Shown here: positions 29,952-39,677 of the stretch, one piece after another
How the letters are laid out: every line of letters starts with the position of its first letter
Numbering within the stretch: position 1 is the first letter of the stretch
DNA from: Vibrio penaeicida
GTDB taxonomy: Bacteria > Pseudomonadota > Gammaproteobacteria > Enterobacterales > Vibrionaceae
Reading direction: 5' to 3'
Assembly: GCF_019977755.1 (NCBI RefSeq)
Contig: NZ_AP025144.1
Coordinates: forward strand, 2,418,001 to 2,482,000
Length of the DNA: 64,000 nucleotides
The notes under the pieces: generated by a model
Databases searched by the model: none
The model's input: the letters and a program-made list of their open reading frames with translations, nothing else
What the model was told of the DNA's origin: nothing
Translations under genes and position numbers: made by a program

Positions 29952-31214
29952 CTACTTACCACCAGCCATCAAAGGCATGAATAGTGCAAGAAGTGGTATT
30001 TGCTTCCCACTAGAGAAGGTTACCTGACCGTTAATCAGCTTCGCATTCAAACCAACGCCTTTGGCGTCTTCGCTAGCAAACTCCATAATCAAAAGCTCAT
30101 CTATGTTTTCTCGCACAAATGGATAAGATTGAAGTAGCTCATTAGAAATGAAAGCGTCCAGATTTCCCTCAACGACATTCAATAATACAGATGCATTTTG
30201 AGAAACATTTTTTTGCCCAGAGGGAACGGTTAACTGCCATGCTGATTGGAAGTCCCCTCCATCTAAATTGAGCGCAAACTTGTTAAGCTGAACGCCAAAG
30301 CCGGTTTCGACCAATTGATCCAGCAATGGCATACTTTCGTTCATTCGCTCTTCTGTCAGATTCTCGCCAGTCCCATAAATCGAAATAAGTTGCTCTAGTG
30401 CTTGGCTGTTAATACCGTTAAAAGCAAAATCTAGCTCTAAATCTTTGGCGTGATTCTCACCTGTTGATGCACTTTTAATGGAGAGTGTTTGCACGCTGTC
30501 AAATTTTTCACCTGATTCGTTTTTATTGGTTTTCAGCACATATTGCAGATCTTCAAGTTGAAAATCGTTTTCCCCAGAAGCTGATGAAAGCTGAAAACCT
30601 TTGACGCTGATGTTTTGCTGACCAACCCACAAGCCCCCTTCACGTTGCCCTGCTCCTTCACCAATAAAGCTGTTCAAAACCAAATTGTCGCCGTTAGAAA
30701 AGTTAACCGACGCTTTTGGCACGGTAACTGTCGCTTCTAGCGCACCGGCAACAGAGGCTACACCTTGTGCTGAATACTGACCAACAATGAGTTCGGCACC
30801 TTTAGCATCAGTAAAATTGAATTTTCGTCCCACCAACTCAAAGTTAGTGTCTCCGTTCAATTTAGTTTGGGTCGCCAGCTCGAATTGAATGAGCAGTGAG
30901 TCTTTCACATAAGAATGCGCATCGATCCCAACCAAGCCATGGCTAATGTCATGTACAACTTCGATTGAAGCAGGCAAACCGTCGGCCTCTAGGCTTTTGA
31001 CTAACTGCGGGTCGGTGATTGTGTAGCGAGTGATTGCAGTCGCAGAAAAGTAACCTCTGTCGTATTCGGCTATCTCTGCCTTAACAGAACTGCTATTTAA
31101 ATTTTGTACACCATCTTCGATAACTTTTTGCGCTATCTGACCGACTGCAAGTGGCCAACATGCCACCAGAAGAATAGCACCGCCAATAGCGCCCATTTTT
31201 TTAAGAGAATGCAT
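29952..31214 (-). CDS. DUF945 (YdgA-like) periplasmic protein
   Basis: A 420-residue envelope protein with an N-terminal hydrophobic segment (about residues 7-26) that may be a signal anchor, followed by a long beta-rich periplasmic domain. The pattern near the start (EIAEYDRGYFSATAITRYT) and the repeated strand-like segments match DUF945/YdgA, a family with no agreed function. A Cys at position 19 has no convincing lipobox. It lies between serC and a palindromic repeat; its promoter must overlap the start of the possible broken small gene on the other strand. Confidence 0.78.
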   Translation of the reverse strand: MHSLKKMGAIGGAILLVACWPLAVGQIAQKVIEDGVQNLNSSSVKAEIAEYDRGYFSATAITRYTITDPQLVKSLEADGLPASIEVVHDISHGLVGIDAHSYVKDSLLIQFELATQTKLNGDTNFELVGRKFNFTDAKGAELIVGQYSAQGVASVAGALEATVTVPKASVNFSNGDNLVLNSFIGEGAGQREGGLWVGQQNISVKGFQLSSASGENDFQLEDLQYVLKTNKNESGEKFDSVQTLSIKSASTGENHAKDLELDFAFNGINSQALEQLISIYGTGENLTEERMNESMPLLDQLVETGFGVQLNKFALNLDGGDFQSAWQLTVPSGQKNVSQNASVLLNVVEGNLDAFISNELLQSYPFVRENIDELLIMEFASEDAKGVGLNAKLINGQVTFSSGKQIPLLALFMPLMAGGK

Positions 31215-31226
31215 GCTGTCTTTAAT

Positions 31227-31681
31227 ATGAAGTTAAAAAACGCAGTCTACATCAATTTACGCAAGAAGTGGAAAGCGTATGTATACTCAAACCACCTCAA
31301 GATACTAGGTTCAGCGAGAATTGCTTGGTTTTCAGGCAAGGTACCAATTTGCAGATCTAGTGGCTCTAAATCAAGAATTGGTTACGCAGCATGAAAACCA
31401 AGCAAACTCGCCCTTGGGATCTCATCTTCTGTCCCATTTCATCGTCAAAGAACTTGGAAAGGACTCGTCATTCCACTTCGTTCTTTTCCTTGAACTGACA
31501 CAGAAGATAGAGCTCTGAATCCTGCACCTTGAGGTGGTTTGAGTATATATCTAGAAACACTTCCATTTTAACTGCAAAAATTCGCGAGCAAGACGTAACC
31601 AAACACATTGAATTGCGTGACGAAGAGGGAATTTCCGTCAATATGGTTAGAAAACCTCCACAAAAATGGAAATTCTTTTAA
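31227..31681 (+). pseudogene. Possible small gene split by the palindromic repeat
   Basis: An ATG at 31227 opens a basic peptide (MKLKNAVYINLRKKWKAY) that runs into the repeat at 31282. Straight after the repeat, from 31548, a frame encodes ILTAKIREQDVTKHIELR, then EEGISVNMVRKPPQKWKFF and a stop at 31679-31681. Joining 31281 to 31548 keeps one frame and would give about 62 residues. The 3' piece looks coding by codon use. There is no good ribosome site, and I do not recognise the peptide, so this is a hypothesis. Confidence 0.35.
31282..31547. repeat. Dispersed palindromic repeat, copy B (266 bp)
   Basis: Ends are a perfect 20-bp inverted repeat (TATACTCAAACCACCTCAAG). Inside are nested stems, including TTGCTTGGTTTTCA/TGAAAACCAAGCAA and ACCAATT/AATTGGT, in the same places as copy A at 15947-16227. 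Stem differences between copies are mostly compensated on the opposite arm, and the GAACTTGGAAAGGACTCGTC core is identical. No protein is encoded. It sits between the DUF945 gene and an outer-membrane protein gene, apparently inside a former small gene. Confidence 0.87.
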
Positions 31682-31797
31682 ATTTTTGATGAATCCTAGA
31701 TTGGATGCATTATCATATTCCCTAGTAATTCAAAGAACTTAAAGGCTTTGCTCTATCATGCACTGCCTGTACCAACTACATAAGGTTTGTCTAAATT

Positions 31798-32340
31798 ATG
31801 CGTAAGACACTGTTAGCCATTGGTTTGATGGCAGTATCGGCTTCTTCATTTGCTGCCGACAAGGACGAAGTTACGTCTATGAGCAACTTTAACTACGACT
31901 ATGCTGAAGCTCGAATTGGTGCAAGCCCAATGACGTTTGGTGGTGGTTTTAGCAAATCAGTTCACCCAAATGCACATATGGTTGCCACCATTGATTCTAG
32001 ATTTAAAGGTGACTTCAACCTGGCTGCAGGTTTTGGATTTCATGCTCCAGTAAATAATTGGGCTGACCTTACAGGTGAAATGCTATTCCGCGCGGTTGAC
32101 AACGATAGCCAAGATATCGATACCGGGATGCAAATCAACCTTGGTGTACGCCAGTGGCTTGGTCCACAATTTGAGGTGGGCGGTAAAGTGGGTTACGTAT
32201 CCATTAAGCAAAAAGATGAGTGGACAGGCTCTGTATACGGTCGCTTCCATTCAACCGAATTGTTCTCAATTGGTCTAGAAGGCTTACTAAATGACTTCTA
32301 CGGCGACCAATTTATGATGACAGCAAGATTTAAGTTTTAA
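31798..32340 (+). CDS. Small outer-membrane beta-barrel protein
   Basis: A 180-residue exported protein with a signal peptide (MRKTLLAIGLMAVSASSFA, cut before ADKDE). The mature part alternates polar and hydrophobic residues in about eight strands and ends in phenylalanine (ARFKF), the usual outer-membrane barrel signature. I cannot name the exact family; it resembles uncharacterised Vibrio barrel proteins of OmpA/OmpW size. AAGG lies upstream of the ATG. A perfect terminator follows. Confidence 0.75.
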   Translation: MRKTLLAIGLMAVSASSFAADKDEVTSMSNFNYDYAEARIGASPMTFGGGFSKSVHPNAHMVATIDSRFKGDFNLAAGFGFHAPVNNWADLTGEMLFRAVDNDSQDIDTGMQINLGVRQWLGPQFEVGGKVGYVSIKQKDEWTGSVYGRFHSTELFSIGLEGLLNDFYGDQFMMTARFKF

Positions 32341-32359
32341 TCTTATTTCCTAGTTAAAT

Positions 32360-32395
32360 TTAAAAAGCCAGAGATTTTAGTCTCTGGCTTTTTTA
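32360..32395 (+). terminator. Intrinsic terminator of the small barrel gene
   Basis: A perfect 13-bp stem AAAAAGCCAGAGA/TCTCTGGCTTTTT with a 6-base loop and a T-run. Confidence 0.92.
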
Positions 32396-32434
32396 TACCC
32401 TTTTTTTAATGATTACTAGTTCACCTAGATGCAT

Positions 32435-32463
32435 AAAAAGCCCCAACCTTTAGTTGGGGCTTT
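32435..32463 (-). terminator. Intrinsic terminator of the metalloprotease gene
   Basis: On the minus strand, stem AAAGCCCCAAC/GTTGGGGCTTT with a 5-base loop and a U-run. Confidence 0.9.
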
Positions 32464-32486
32464 GAGCTTCAAAGTTGCTATTTTTG

Positions 32487-35400
32487 TTATTCTACAACAG
32501 GTAACTTACTGATCATCTTCACTTGATCGTGTTTCAATGATTCAAAGTCGTTACCCAAGAATCGTCCAATAATTGTTGGTTCAAATACGAACAGTTCATG
32601 AGCCTTATTGGCTTGCAAGAAGTTTGCTTCAAACAATCTAGCACTTTCCTTAACTTCAGCAAAAAAGTCTGAGATCCAGCCATTTTGATAGTTGACAATG
32701 TCTACATACTCTTTCGTGTATCGGCGTTCTCCAATAACAGCACAAACACCATTTGCAAATTCATACATACAGTTTTCTTTAGTTGATGATATCAGAATAC
32801 CATCAGTCACTAATTGCTGAGTCATTGTCCAAAGAGCAGCAGCAAAGTCTGTAATAGAGCCATCGTCTAAACCTTTACGTATATTCTCTGCTCTAGTCAT
32901 AACTTCATATGCTCCAATCTGCTGAATAATCGTAGAATGCGGAGCGGAGGACATAAACTGACCAAACTGAGGTGCACCTTGCTCTAATGCGTTAGCAAAA
33001 GCTGTGTCAAAGTTAGTCTTATATGTTCTTGCTTCATCCAGCCTATTCGAAAGCACGTAGGACAAGAGAACTTGTTCAACCTTAAATACATTAGACTGTT
33101 GCGCGTTTTGGATCATACTGCGGGCAATCGTATTTGGAATCCCAGCAGAGTAACGTACACCATCTAACTCAAGTTGAACGTGGTTCAATCTGTCGGCTTG
33201 TCCAGTTGTGTCATGAACTGAAATTGAATCAATGAAGCTACGTGCAGCAAATCGCTTCTCTGGATCTTCAGAGCTGGCTTCACTCGCTAGAGTTTTCAAA
33301 GTCGCAGAAACCAAATTGGTATCTGAGTTAATGTTTGTATTAGCAAACCAAGACATAACTACGTTTACAGGGTAAGGCATACGACTCACCTTCTGCTCGC
33401 TATAATCAGGTTTGTACTCTGCCAGTGAAACTACAGGGGCACCTGCAGCATTAACAAACTGGTATCCAGAATAAGCCGTTCCAGAAGTCCAGTGTTTCAC
33501 TAACTCATCAACTTTCTCTCTAACATAAGGAATATCGATCATAGCAGTGTTGCCACCACGAACCATATCTCTGCTAGCAATAAGTTCAGCGGCTATTGGA
33601 CGGAAGAACCAAACACCAAATGCGTCAATTTCATCCAGATTTCTCCAATCACTGATCTCATGATTAACGGTACTGCTTGCTGTCTGGTGGTTCATAAACT
33701 CACCACCTTTTAGCTCTGCCAGAACTTCGTAATCCGCGTCAGTAGATCTGTTTTCTCGGTTGTAAATAGCTAATCCATCTGTCAGATTCTCATCAAAACA
33801 ATTCATTGGATATTCATGAGTAGCATCCACTTTCCAACGCACTTTAGAATACATCTCATGCAAAGGAATATTTTCATAACTAATACGATTACCGGATTTA
33901 GTTGCTTTGACCTGACACGTTTTCTCTGGAGTTGCTAATATCGACACCATATATTCTGCTGACGTTTGCGCAGCATTATAAGCGTGACAGAAAAAGTCAT
34001 TTGCGCTGATTTCACAAGCTCTTTTACCAAGTGCATCAGGTGTGTCATAGCCCCAACGCTCAGAATAAGTTTCAAGTAGCCCCCATGACAACATACCCTG
34101 ACTAGCAACATCCATTAAACGATTTCTAAAGAAGAAGTAGCGACCAATTGTGTTGGCTTCAGTAAACGAATAAGCATCTTCTCGGAAGTTAAATAGCTGA
34201 TGTAAATTTTGCGTGTATTGATAATGATAACGAGTACTTTCTTCTGCGTTTGTACCTTCATCATGCCTATCACATGCCCAGTTACGTCCTACATTACCAT
34301 CCGTACAAAATGCAAATTCTTTAATATCTAACGCTACTGTACCTGACTCCGCAGCTTGCTCTTTTAGATCTAACTCAAGCTGGATTAGCGGTGAATATTC
34401 TGAGCGTTCAGTATTTTCAGGTGTATCGGCTTGAACATATTGATTAGCGTACTTTCTGTCATAATCGCTTAGGCTTTTAAACTTCCCGTCACTGACTTCC
34501 ACCTCACGTTTATAACCAATTCTGAGTGCTGCCAAATCATATGGACCTAAGACTGGCTCAATATCTAGCTCAGATGGGGCATAGTCCATTATAGAGGACA
34601 TCGCAGGTTTTCCACGCAGGTTATAGTCTGTGACCATTTGATCAGTGTGGAAATTTGCACTGTCTGTAGAGCCTTCAAAGTTATGGCGAAGACCTAGATT
34701 ATGACCAATTTCGTGAACTAACGTTGTTTTGTAGTTGTGTACACCAAAGATTCGGTTGACCTTGTCACGTTGAACAGAATTCAGTTCTGACCAGTCTTTC
34801 ATCTTTTGTGTGTTTGTATCAATATAACCTTCCGCAACAAATTCGAAGCCAGGTAGGCTATTCTTACCTGTCGCTGATACCCAGACGTTGTCAGCAGAGA
34901 ACATGGTGTTTCTTGACCAAAACTCCTCGACTTTTTCTTTGTCTAACGTCTCTGATACCACATCAAATGCTTCACCACTTAACTGAGAATATGCCTCATG
35001 ACTTTGAATTTGTTCAGTCAGCGATAAAATTTGTTTCTGCTCAAAGTATTCGTTAACTTCCTCGGCACTTACCTCGTAAGAGTAACCACTGCTGGTACTT
35101 TCAGACTGAACTTCTTCAGATACTGTTGCCACAGCGCCTTGTTGAGCAGAAGCAATTGAGTCTGTTACTTGCTTTTCGACATTTGCTTGGTCAGCCAATC
35201 GTCCATTGTTGTATATGGTTGCGAACTGGTCCCACTGTCTAGGAACACCACGTAAGATAGTACCAGGGTACATGTTGGTATAGGCACTGATGATCTCCCC
35301 CGTAAATGGGTTTGATGTTGAAGGTCCGTATCCTAATAAACTTGTACCTGGTTCGGCAAACATGTTGATAGCATTATGTCTCAAATCACCAGACACTTTA

Positions 35401-36443
35401 CCTGCCGCATTATTTGGATTGATTATGCGAACGGGTGGAACCCCTATCTCTTGCATTTGACGAGCCATAATGCTTACGGTTTCTATTGTAGCTTGGCGCC
35501 AAATTTCGTTACCAGGCTCAAAGAACTCATCATTCAAATAGAAATCTATGGTTTTCAAATTAGGAGAAAAGCGTTTTAGATATTCTCCCTGAGAAAATTC
35601 ACCAGAGGTAGAACCATTAGAGTCGGGCTTCTTAAAGTCGCGCGTGAAAAAGCCAAATTTTTGCTGATCTGCTGGTGCTTGATAGATTGGTGTATAACTC
35701 TTATCTGAAACGGTATCTAGTCTAACCAAAGAGTAGAAGAAACGTCCTTTTCCTATTCCTTCTTTAAAGTGCTTCTCTAGTTCGATATTGATAACACCGT
35801 TAGAAGGGTTAAACTCGTGTTTAGCTACGGATGTTTCTTTACTACCTTCACCGTAGTAATCATTTACATCATCAACATAAGCCGAAAACGATTCATATTC
35901 AGGCAAGAAATGACTTCTCTCGTACCACTTTAACTCTAAATCCGGAACTTTTTCTTCTTTGTTGGTACAGTCACCATAGCTATCTTCTTTGCAGCGATAT
36001 GACTCATATTCACCAGGAATTAAAAAGACACGTGTCTCTTCTTTTTCGTTTGGCCAACGGCTATCTTCAAGTTGACCAGGGTTACTTGAATCATATCGGA
36101 CTTTATCCGGATCAATTTTTACCGCGACTAATCCACTTTCGACCAACTTCAATCGAACAGGGTATCCTTCACCAGACCCTGAATAAAAAGCATACATTCC
36201 TGAATCTCTAGGGGCGGAAGATGTAGAAGGGCGATATAACCAAATACCAGGAATAGGAATTTCTCGGATAGCACTTTCACCACTATCATTTTTATTTGAG
36301 AGGACTGGTTGCAAATTTGTTATTGAAGTAACAGATACTAAGCTTGGATCCTTAAACTTGTATTCATACGCTTGATCATCTGCACCACAACCGGTAATTG
36401 CTAGGCCTATAGCGGCAACTATTGCTAATTTTCTAAAATACAT
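32487..36443 (-). CDS. Large zinc-metalloprotease lipoprotein
   Basis: A 1318-residue lipoprotein: the N-terminus MYFRKLAIVAAIGLAITGC has a lipobox with the modified Cys at 19. Near residue 577 is the extended zinc motif HEIGHNLGLRH (His577, Glu578, His581, His587), and SSIMDY shortly after looks like the Met-turn of metzincin proteases. This resembles the DUF4953/DUF5117-type bacterial metalloproteases. The long remainder has no family I recognise. GGAG precedes the ATG. A barrel protein gene lies 67 bp upstream on the same strand, so they are probably one operon. Envelope location is likely; the substrate is unknown. Confidence 0.85.
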   Translation of the reverse strand: MYFRKLAIVAAIGLAITGCGADDQAYEYKFKDPSLVSVTSITNLQPVLSNKNDSGESAIREIPIPGIWLYRPSTSSAPRDSGMYAFYSGSGEGYPVRLKLVESGLVAVKIDPDKVRYDSSNPGQLEDSRWPNEKEETRVFLIPGEYESYRCKEDSYGDCTNKEEKVPDLELKWYERSHFLPEYESFSAYVDDVNDYYGEGSKETSVAKHEFNPSNGVINIELEKHFKEGIGKGRFFYSLVRLDTVSDKSYTPIYQAPADQQKFGFFTRDFKKPDSNGSTSGEFSQGEYLKRFSPNLKTIDFYLNDEFFEPGNEIWRQATIETVSIMARQMQEIGVPPVRIINPNNAAGKVSGDLRHNAINMFAEPGTSLLGYGPSTSNPFTGEIISAYTNMYPGTILRGVPRQWDQFATIYNNGRLADQANVEKQVTDSIASAQQGAVATVSEEVQSESTSSGYSYEVSAEEVNEYFEQKQILSLTEQIQSHEAYSQLSGEAFDVVSETLDKEKVEEFWSRNTMFSADNVWVSATGKNSLPGFEFVAEGYIDTNTQKMKDWSELNSVQRDKVNRIFGVHNYKTTLVHEIGHNLGLRHNFEGSTDSANFHTDQMVTDYNLRGKPAMSSIMDYAPSELDIEPVLGPYDLAALRIGYKREVEVSDGKFKSLSDYDRKYANQYVQADTPENTERSEYSPLIQLELDLKEQAAESGTVALDIKEFAFCTDGNVGRNWACDRHDEGTNAEESTRYHYQYTQNLHQLFNFREDAYSFTEANTIGRYFFFRNRLMDVASQGMLSWGLLETYSERWGYDTPDALGKRACEISANDFFCHAYNAAQTSAEYMVSILATPEKTCQVKATKSGNRISYENIPLHEMYSKVRWKVDATHEYPMNCFDENLTDGLAIYNRENRSTDADYEVLAELKGGEFMNHQTASSTVNHEISDWRNLDEIDAFGVWFFRPIAAELIASRDMVRGGNTAMIDIPYVREKVDELVKHWTSGTAYSGYQFVNAAGAPVVSLAEYKPDYSEQKVSRMPYPVNVVMSWFANTNINSDTNLVSATLKTLASEASSEDPEKRFAARSFIDSISVHDTTGQADRLNHVQLELDGVRYSAGIPNTIARSMIQNAQQSNVFKVEQVLLSYVLSNRLDEARTYKTNFDTAFANALEQGAPQFGQFMSSAPHSTIIQQIGAYEVMTRAENIRKGLDDGSITDFAAALWTMTQQLVTDGILISSTKENCMYEFANGVCAVIGERRYTKEYVDIVNYQNGWISDFFAEVKESARLFEANFLQANKAHELFVFEPTIIGRFLGNDFESLKHDQVKMISKLPVVE

Positions 36444-36510
36444 GGTAACTCCATTTGTACTTATTACATTTCTTTCAACGAGTTAGATTAACTTTGTTAA
36501 AAGGTTGTCC

Positions 36511-37368
36511 TTAGAAAGAGAATGTTGCTGTCGCAACATAAGTGGCTTTATCGCTGTCAAATAAGTCGATATTGCCTAAAGTGCCTCGCTCTGCATCGGC
36601 ATAAACACCGCTTGAAGATGCACTTAACGAAAGGGAAAGGTAATCCGCTACCTTATAGCTACCGTAAGCACTTCCTCCGTACGTAAAACTATTTCGACGG
36701 GTACCCTGATAGCTGATTGAGTTGCCACCTAAGATGGAGAGCCCAAAAGAAAAATCACCACTAGAGATATTTGCTGAAGTCGAAACGGAGTAAATCCACT
36801 CGCTCAATGACTGACTAGCAATCGTCTTATACTGATGGAAATTTTTTCTCACTCTTGGAGATACTGAGATACCAATATCAGCAACTTTAAAACTAACCGG
36901 TACGGCTATTCGAAGAGCTGTGTTTAACTCTTGCTTTCTGGAATGCTCTGAAGTCGGGATAGTTAACTGCCCACTGATGGAGAGATTCCCTGTTTCGCCA
37001 AATTTAGCCAAACTAGAGTGAGAAAGACCTACTACGGAGTCTGTAAAGAAATCGCCAGTCTTATCTTCTAAGTTGCGATACGCACCTGTAGATAAGTAAG
37101 CGGTATACTTTTCTCTTGTTGCTCGAAAACTAGCGCTCCAGTTCAAAGCTCGTGAAGAACGATAATCATCTGGATGATAAATATTGGTTTGATAACCGAG
37201 CGATAAGCTACCGCCGTATTTGGTTTCAACTACTTCTTCCTGAACGGCACTGTTCGCTACTTCTTCTTGTTTAACTTCCTTTTGCTCATCTGCCAACGCA
37301 TTACACGAGGCTAAAACACCAGTCATTAAAACAAGCTTTGGCAACGCAAATTTATTTGTGTGCTGCAT
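36511..37368 (-). CDS. Outer-membrane beta-barrel protein of unknown family
   Basis: A 285-residue exported protein with a signal peptide of about 26 residues, a charged Glu-rich linker (about 28-47) and then repeated amphipathic strands ending in ATATFSF, the C-terminal phenylalanine pattern of outer-membrane barrels. No porin or autotransporter motif is evident. It is the first gene of a likely two-gene operon with the metalloprotease lipoprotein. GGAAACG precedes the ATG. The acidic linker may be a protein-contact region; that is inference. Confidence 0.72.
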   Translation of the reverse strand: MQHTNKFALPKLVLMTGVLASCNALADEQKEVKQEEVANSAVQEEVVETKYGGSLSLGYQTNIYHPDDYRSSRALNWSASFRATREKYTAYLSTGAYRNLEDKTGDFFTDSVVGLSHSSLAKFGETGNLSISGQLTIPTSEHSRKQELNTALRIAVPVSFKVADIGISVSPRVRKNFHQYKTIASQSLSEWIYSVSTSANISSGDFSFGLSILGGNSISYQGTRRNSFTYGGSAYGSYKVADYLSLSLSASSSGVYADAERGTLGNIDLFDSDKATYVATATFSF

Positions 37369-37926
37369 AAACGTTTCCGTTTTTCCTGTTTAGTTTTCCT
37401 AAATTTGAAGTGCACGCGACCTTCCCTAAAAAATGAAAGGGATAAAAGGTTTACTGAAATTAATTCAGTCGCTACTCTTCAAAATATCAACAGTAATTAA
37501 AAGACATAAAAATATTGCGCTCACTAAATCAGAACGTGTTATAATATAACAATATTAATTACTGAGGTTTTATTCAGATATATAAAATAAATAGTCATAA
37601 TAACTATGAGATTTTCCATAGCTATTATTCATTAAATATAACTAAATAATTCTATAATTAGATTTGATGCTTATTCATATGCTGTCTTTCCTGTAATTCC
37701 TTTTACGATATAAAGTGAGTATTAAATACTCAATCAAGCCCAGCCAAGACTTTGTTATTTTTGATATGATATATAGTTTGTTTATTATCCGTATGAGCAA
37801 ACTATATTTAAATTGATAGGCGATAACCTAGTATTAACTATCTCTTAATTTTATATAAAGTTCATCTTATAGAGTGTATCTAATTATTAATATTCGACTT
37901 ACTTCATCTTTTAAATGTAAATATTT
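37369..37926. other. A/T-rich intergenic region with inverted repeats
   Basis: No gene seen in 558 bp. It carries the promoter of the barrel/protease operon and the 3' end of the peptide ABC operon. Two inverted repeats stand out: TGAGTATT/AATACTCA around one base (37716-37732) and a perfect 10-bp pair ATATAGTTTG/CAAACTATAT (37771-37780, 37798-37807). Neither has a terminator T-run. The base composition is clearly more A/T-rich than the neighbouring genes. Confidence 0.5.
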
Positions 37927-38793
37927 CTAACCATCTATTAATAATCTTTCATTTTCATCTTTCGAAGGTGGTTTTGTATTTTTATGCTCCCGGTATTTAG
38001 GGTGCGTAATCGGTATCGCTGATAAAAGCGTTTTGGTGTAATCCGCTTGGGGATGGTCATATATCTCTTTTACATTCCCTAGCTCAACAATCTTACCAAA
38101 GTACATTACCGCAACTCTATCCGATACATGGCGAACGACGGACAAATCGTGTGAGATAAAAATCATCGCAAGATTCATCTCTTTTTGTAATCGAAGTAAT
38201 AAGTTGAGAATCTGTGCTTGTACTGAAACATCTAATGCAGATACAGATTCATCACATATAAGAAGCTTAGGCTTTAGCGCTATCGCTCTGGCGATGCCTA
38301 TACGTTGACGTTGCCCACCTGAGAATTCATGCGGATAACGTTCAACTGAGTTAGCAGGCAATCCTACTTTTTCTAGTAATTCCAATACCCATTTCTTACG
38401 TTCCTCATTGGTTCCCACACCATGAATTACGTAGGGCTCTTCTAAAATCATTCCGATCGTATGGCGCTGGTTAAGAGATTCCATTGGGTCTTGGAAGACG
38501 ATCTGCATGTCTTTACGTAGGGGGCGCATTTGTCTTGGGCTTAGTTTGGTTATATCTTCGCCTTCGAAAAATATTCTGCCTTCTGTTGGTTCAAATAGCT
38601 TTAATATTGTGCGCCCAAGCGTGCTTTTCCCACATCCCGATTCGCCAACCAACCCCAGTGTTTCACCACGAGCAACAGAAAACGAAACACCGTCTACTGC
38701 TTTTACGGTGTAGCCCTTCTTTAAAATTCCTTTACCAGACACAAAATGCTGTTTAAGGTCAACAATTCTTAGTACTTCATCCATAACAGCCAT
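37927..38793 (-). CDS. Peptide ABC importer ATPase, second subunit (OppF/DppF-type)
   Basis: A 288-residue ATPase of the oligopeptide family: Walker A GESGCGKST, Q-loop VFQDPMESLNQR, signature FSGGQRQRIGIAR, Walker B LLICDESVSALD and the OppF-type C-terminal extension. The Walker B region has DES rather than DEP, common in OppF proteins. Its ATG overlaps the previous stop by one base (TAATG); a second ATG three codons on is possible. It is the last gene of the yej-like operon. In E. coli this ATPase is one half of the fused YejF. Confidence 0.9.
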   Translation of the reverse strand: MAVMDEVLRIVDLKQHFVSGKGILKKGYTVKAVDGVSFSVARGETLGLVGESGCGKSTLGRTILKLFEPTEGRIFFEGEDITKLSPRQMRPLRKDMQIVFQDPMESLNQRHTIGMILEEPYVIHGVGTNEERKKWVLELLEKVGLPANSVERYPHEFSGGQRQRIGIARAIALKPKLLICDESVSALDVSVQAQILNLLLRLQKEMNLAMIFISHDLSVVRHVSDRVAVMYFGKIVELGNVKEIYDHPQADYTKTLLSAIPITHPKYREHKNTKPPSKDENERLLIDG

Positions 38794-39659
38794 TAGCCTC
38801 TAAACTCGGGAAATGCGTTAACATCTATTGGTTTAATTTCAATGGGTTGCTTTGGCTCATCATCTAAGCTTGGCATAAGACCCATCAACCTTTCTGTGTA
38901 AGGATGTTGAGGGTTGTCGAATAAATCGAATACATCAGCATATTCGACAACTTTACCGCCATACATTACTGCTACGTCATCGCATATTTCCGCAACGACA
39001 CCAAGATCATGAGTAATGAATATCATCGCCATTCCCGTCTCTTCTTGAAGCTCACGCATGAGCTCGAGAATTGAAGCTTGAACCGTCACATCAAGTGCAG
39101 TTGTTGGCTCATCGCAGATCAAAATATCAGGCTTACACGCCAATGCCATTGCAATCATGACACGTTGCCTCATTCCACCAGATAGATTATGCGGGTATTC
39201 GTTTAACCTTTTTTCAGGCATTGGAATACGTACTTTTTCAAGCATTTCAAGCGAGTAAGCATTCCTTTCCGTTCTAGAGAGTTCTGGACGATGCAACTCC
39301 AGAACTTCATTCAACTGCCTACCTATCGTATGTACAGGGTTTAGCGCGGTCATTGGATCTTGAAAAATGATCGAAATATTATCACCGCGCATTTTGTACA
39401 TTTCTTCAGGTGGAAGAGTGACAAGATCGGTTCCGCGGTACAATATCTCACCTTTAGTAACCCGACCATAAGGCTTTGGAAGAAGCCCCATGATGGACAT
39501 GGACGTGACGCTCTTTCCACACCCTGATTCGCCAACGATACCTAAGGTTCTACCAGCTTTTACATCAAAGTTGACCCCATGAAGAATTTTCACAACGCCA
39601 TCGTCGGTTGTAAATTCTGTTTCTAGGTCTCTGACACTTAATATTGTTTCCGCAGACAT
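38793..39659 (-). CDS. Peptide ABC importer ATPase, first subunit (OppD/DppD-type)
   Basis: A 288-residue ATPase with Walker A GESGCGKSV, Q-loop FQDPMTALNPVHT, signature LSGGMRQRVMIAM and Walker B ILICDEPTTALD, plus the OppD-type C-terminus HPYTERLMGLMPSL. It pairs with the next gene to power import. It starts 18 bp after the binding-protein gene and overlaps the next gene by one base, so the operon is tightly coupled. Inner-membrane associated. Confidence 0.9.
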   Translation of the reverse strand: MSAETILSVRDLETEFTTDDGVVKILHGVNFDVKAGRTLGIVGESGCGKSVTSMSIMGLLPKPYGRVTKGEILYRGTDLVTLPPEEMYKMRGDNISIIFQDPMTALNPVHTIGRQLNEVLELHRPELSRTERNAYSLEMLEKVRIPMPEKRLNEYPHNLSGGMRQRVMIAMALACKPDILICDEPTTALDVTVQASILELMRELQEETGMAMIFITHDLGVVAEICDDVAVMYGGKVVEYADVFDLFDNPQHPYTERLMGLMPSLDDEPKQPIEIKPIDVNAFPEFRG

Positions 39660-39677
39660 ACCACTACTCCTGACTGA

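Noticed and set aside
31321..31518. 65-residue open frame inside repeat copy B
   Set aside because: The same frame is not kept in copy A, and stem pairing explains the conservation better than coding.
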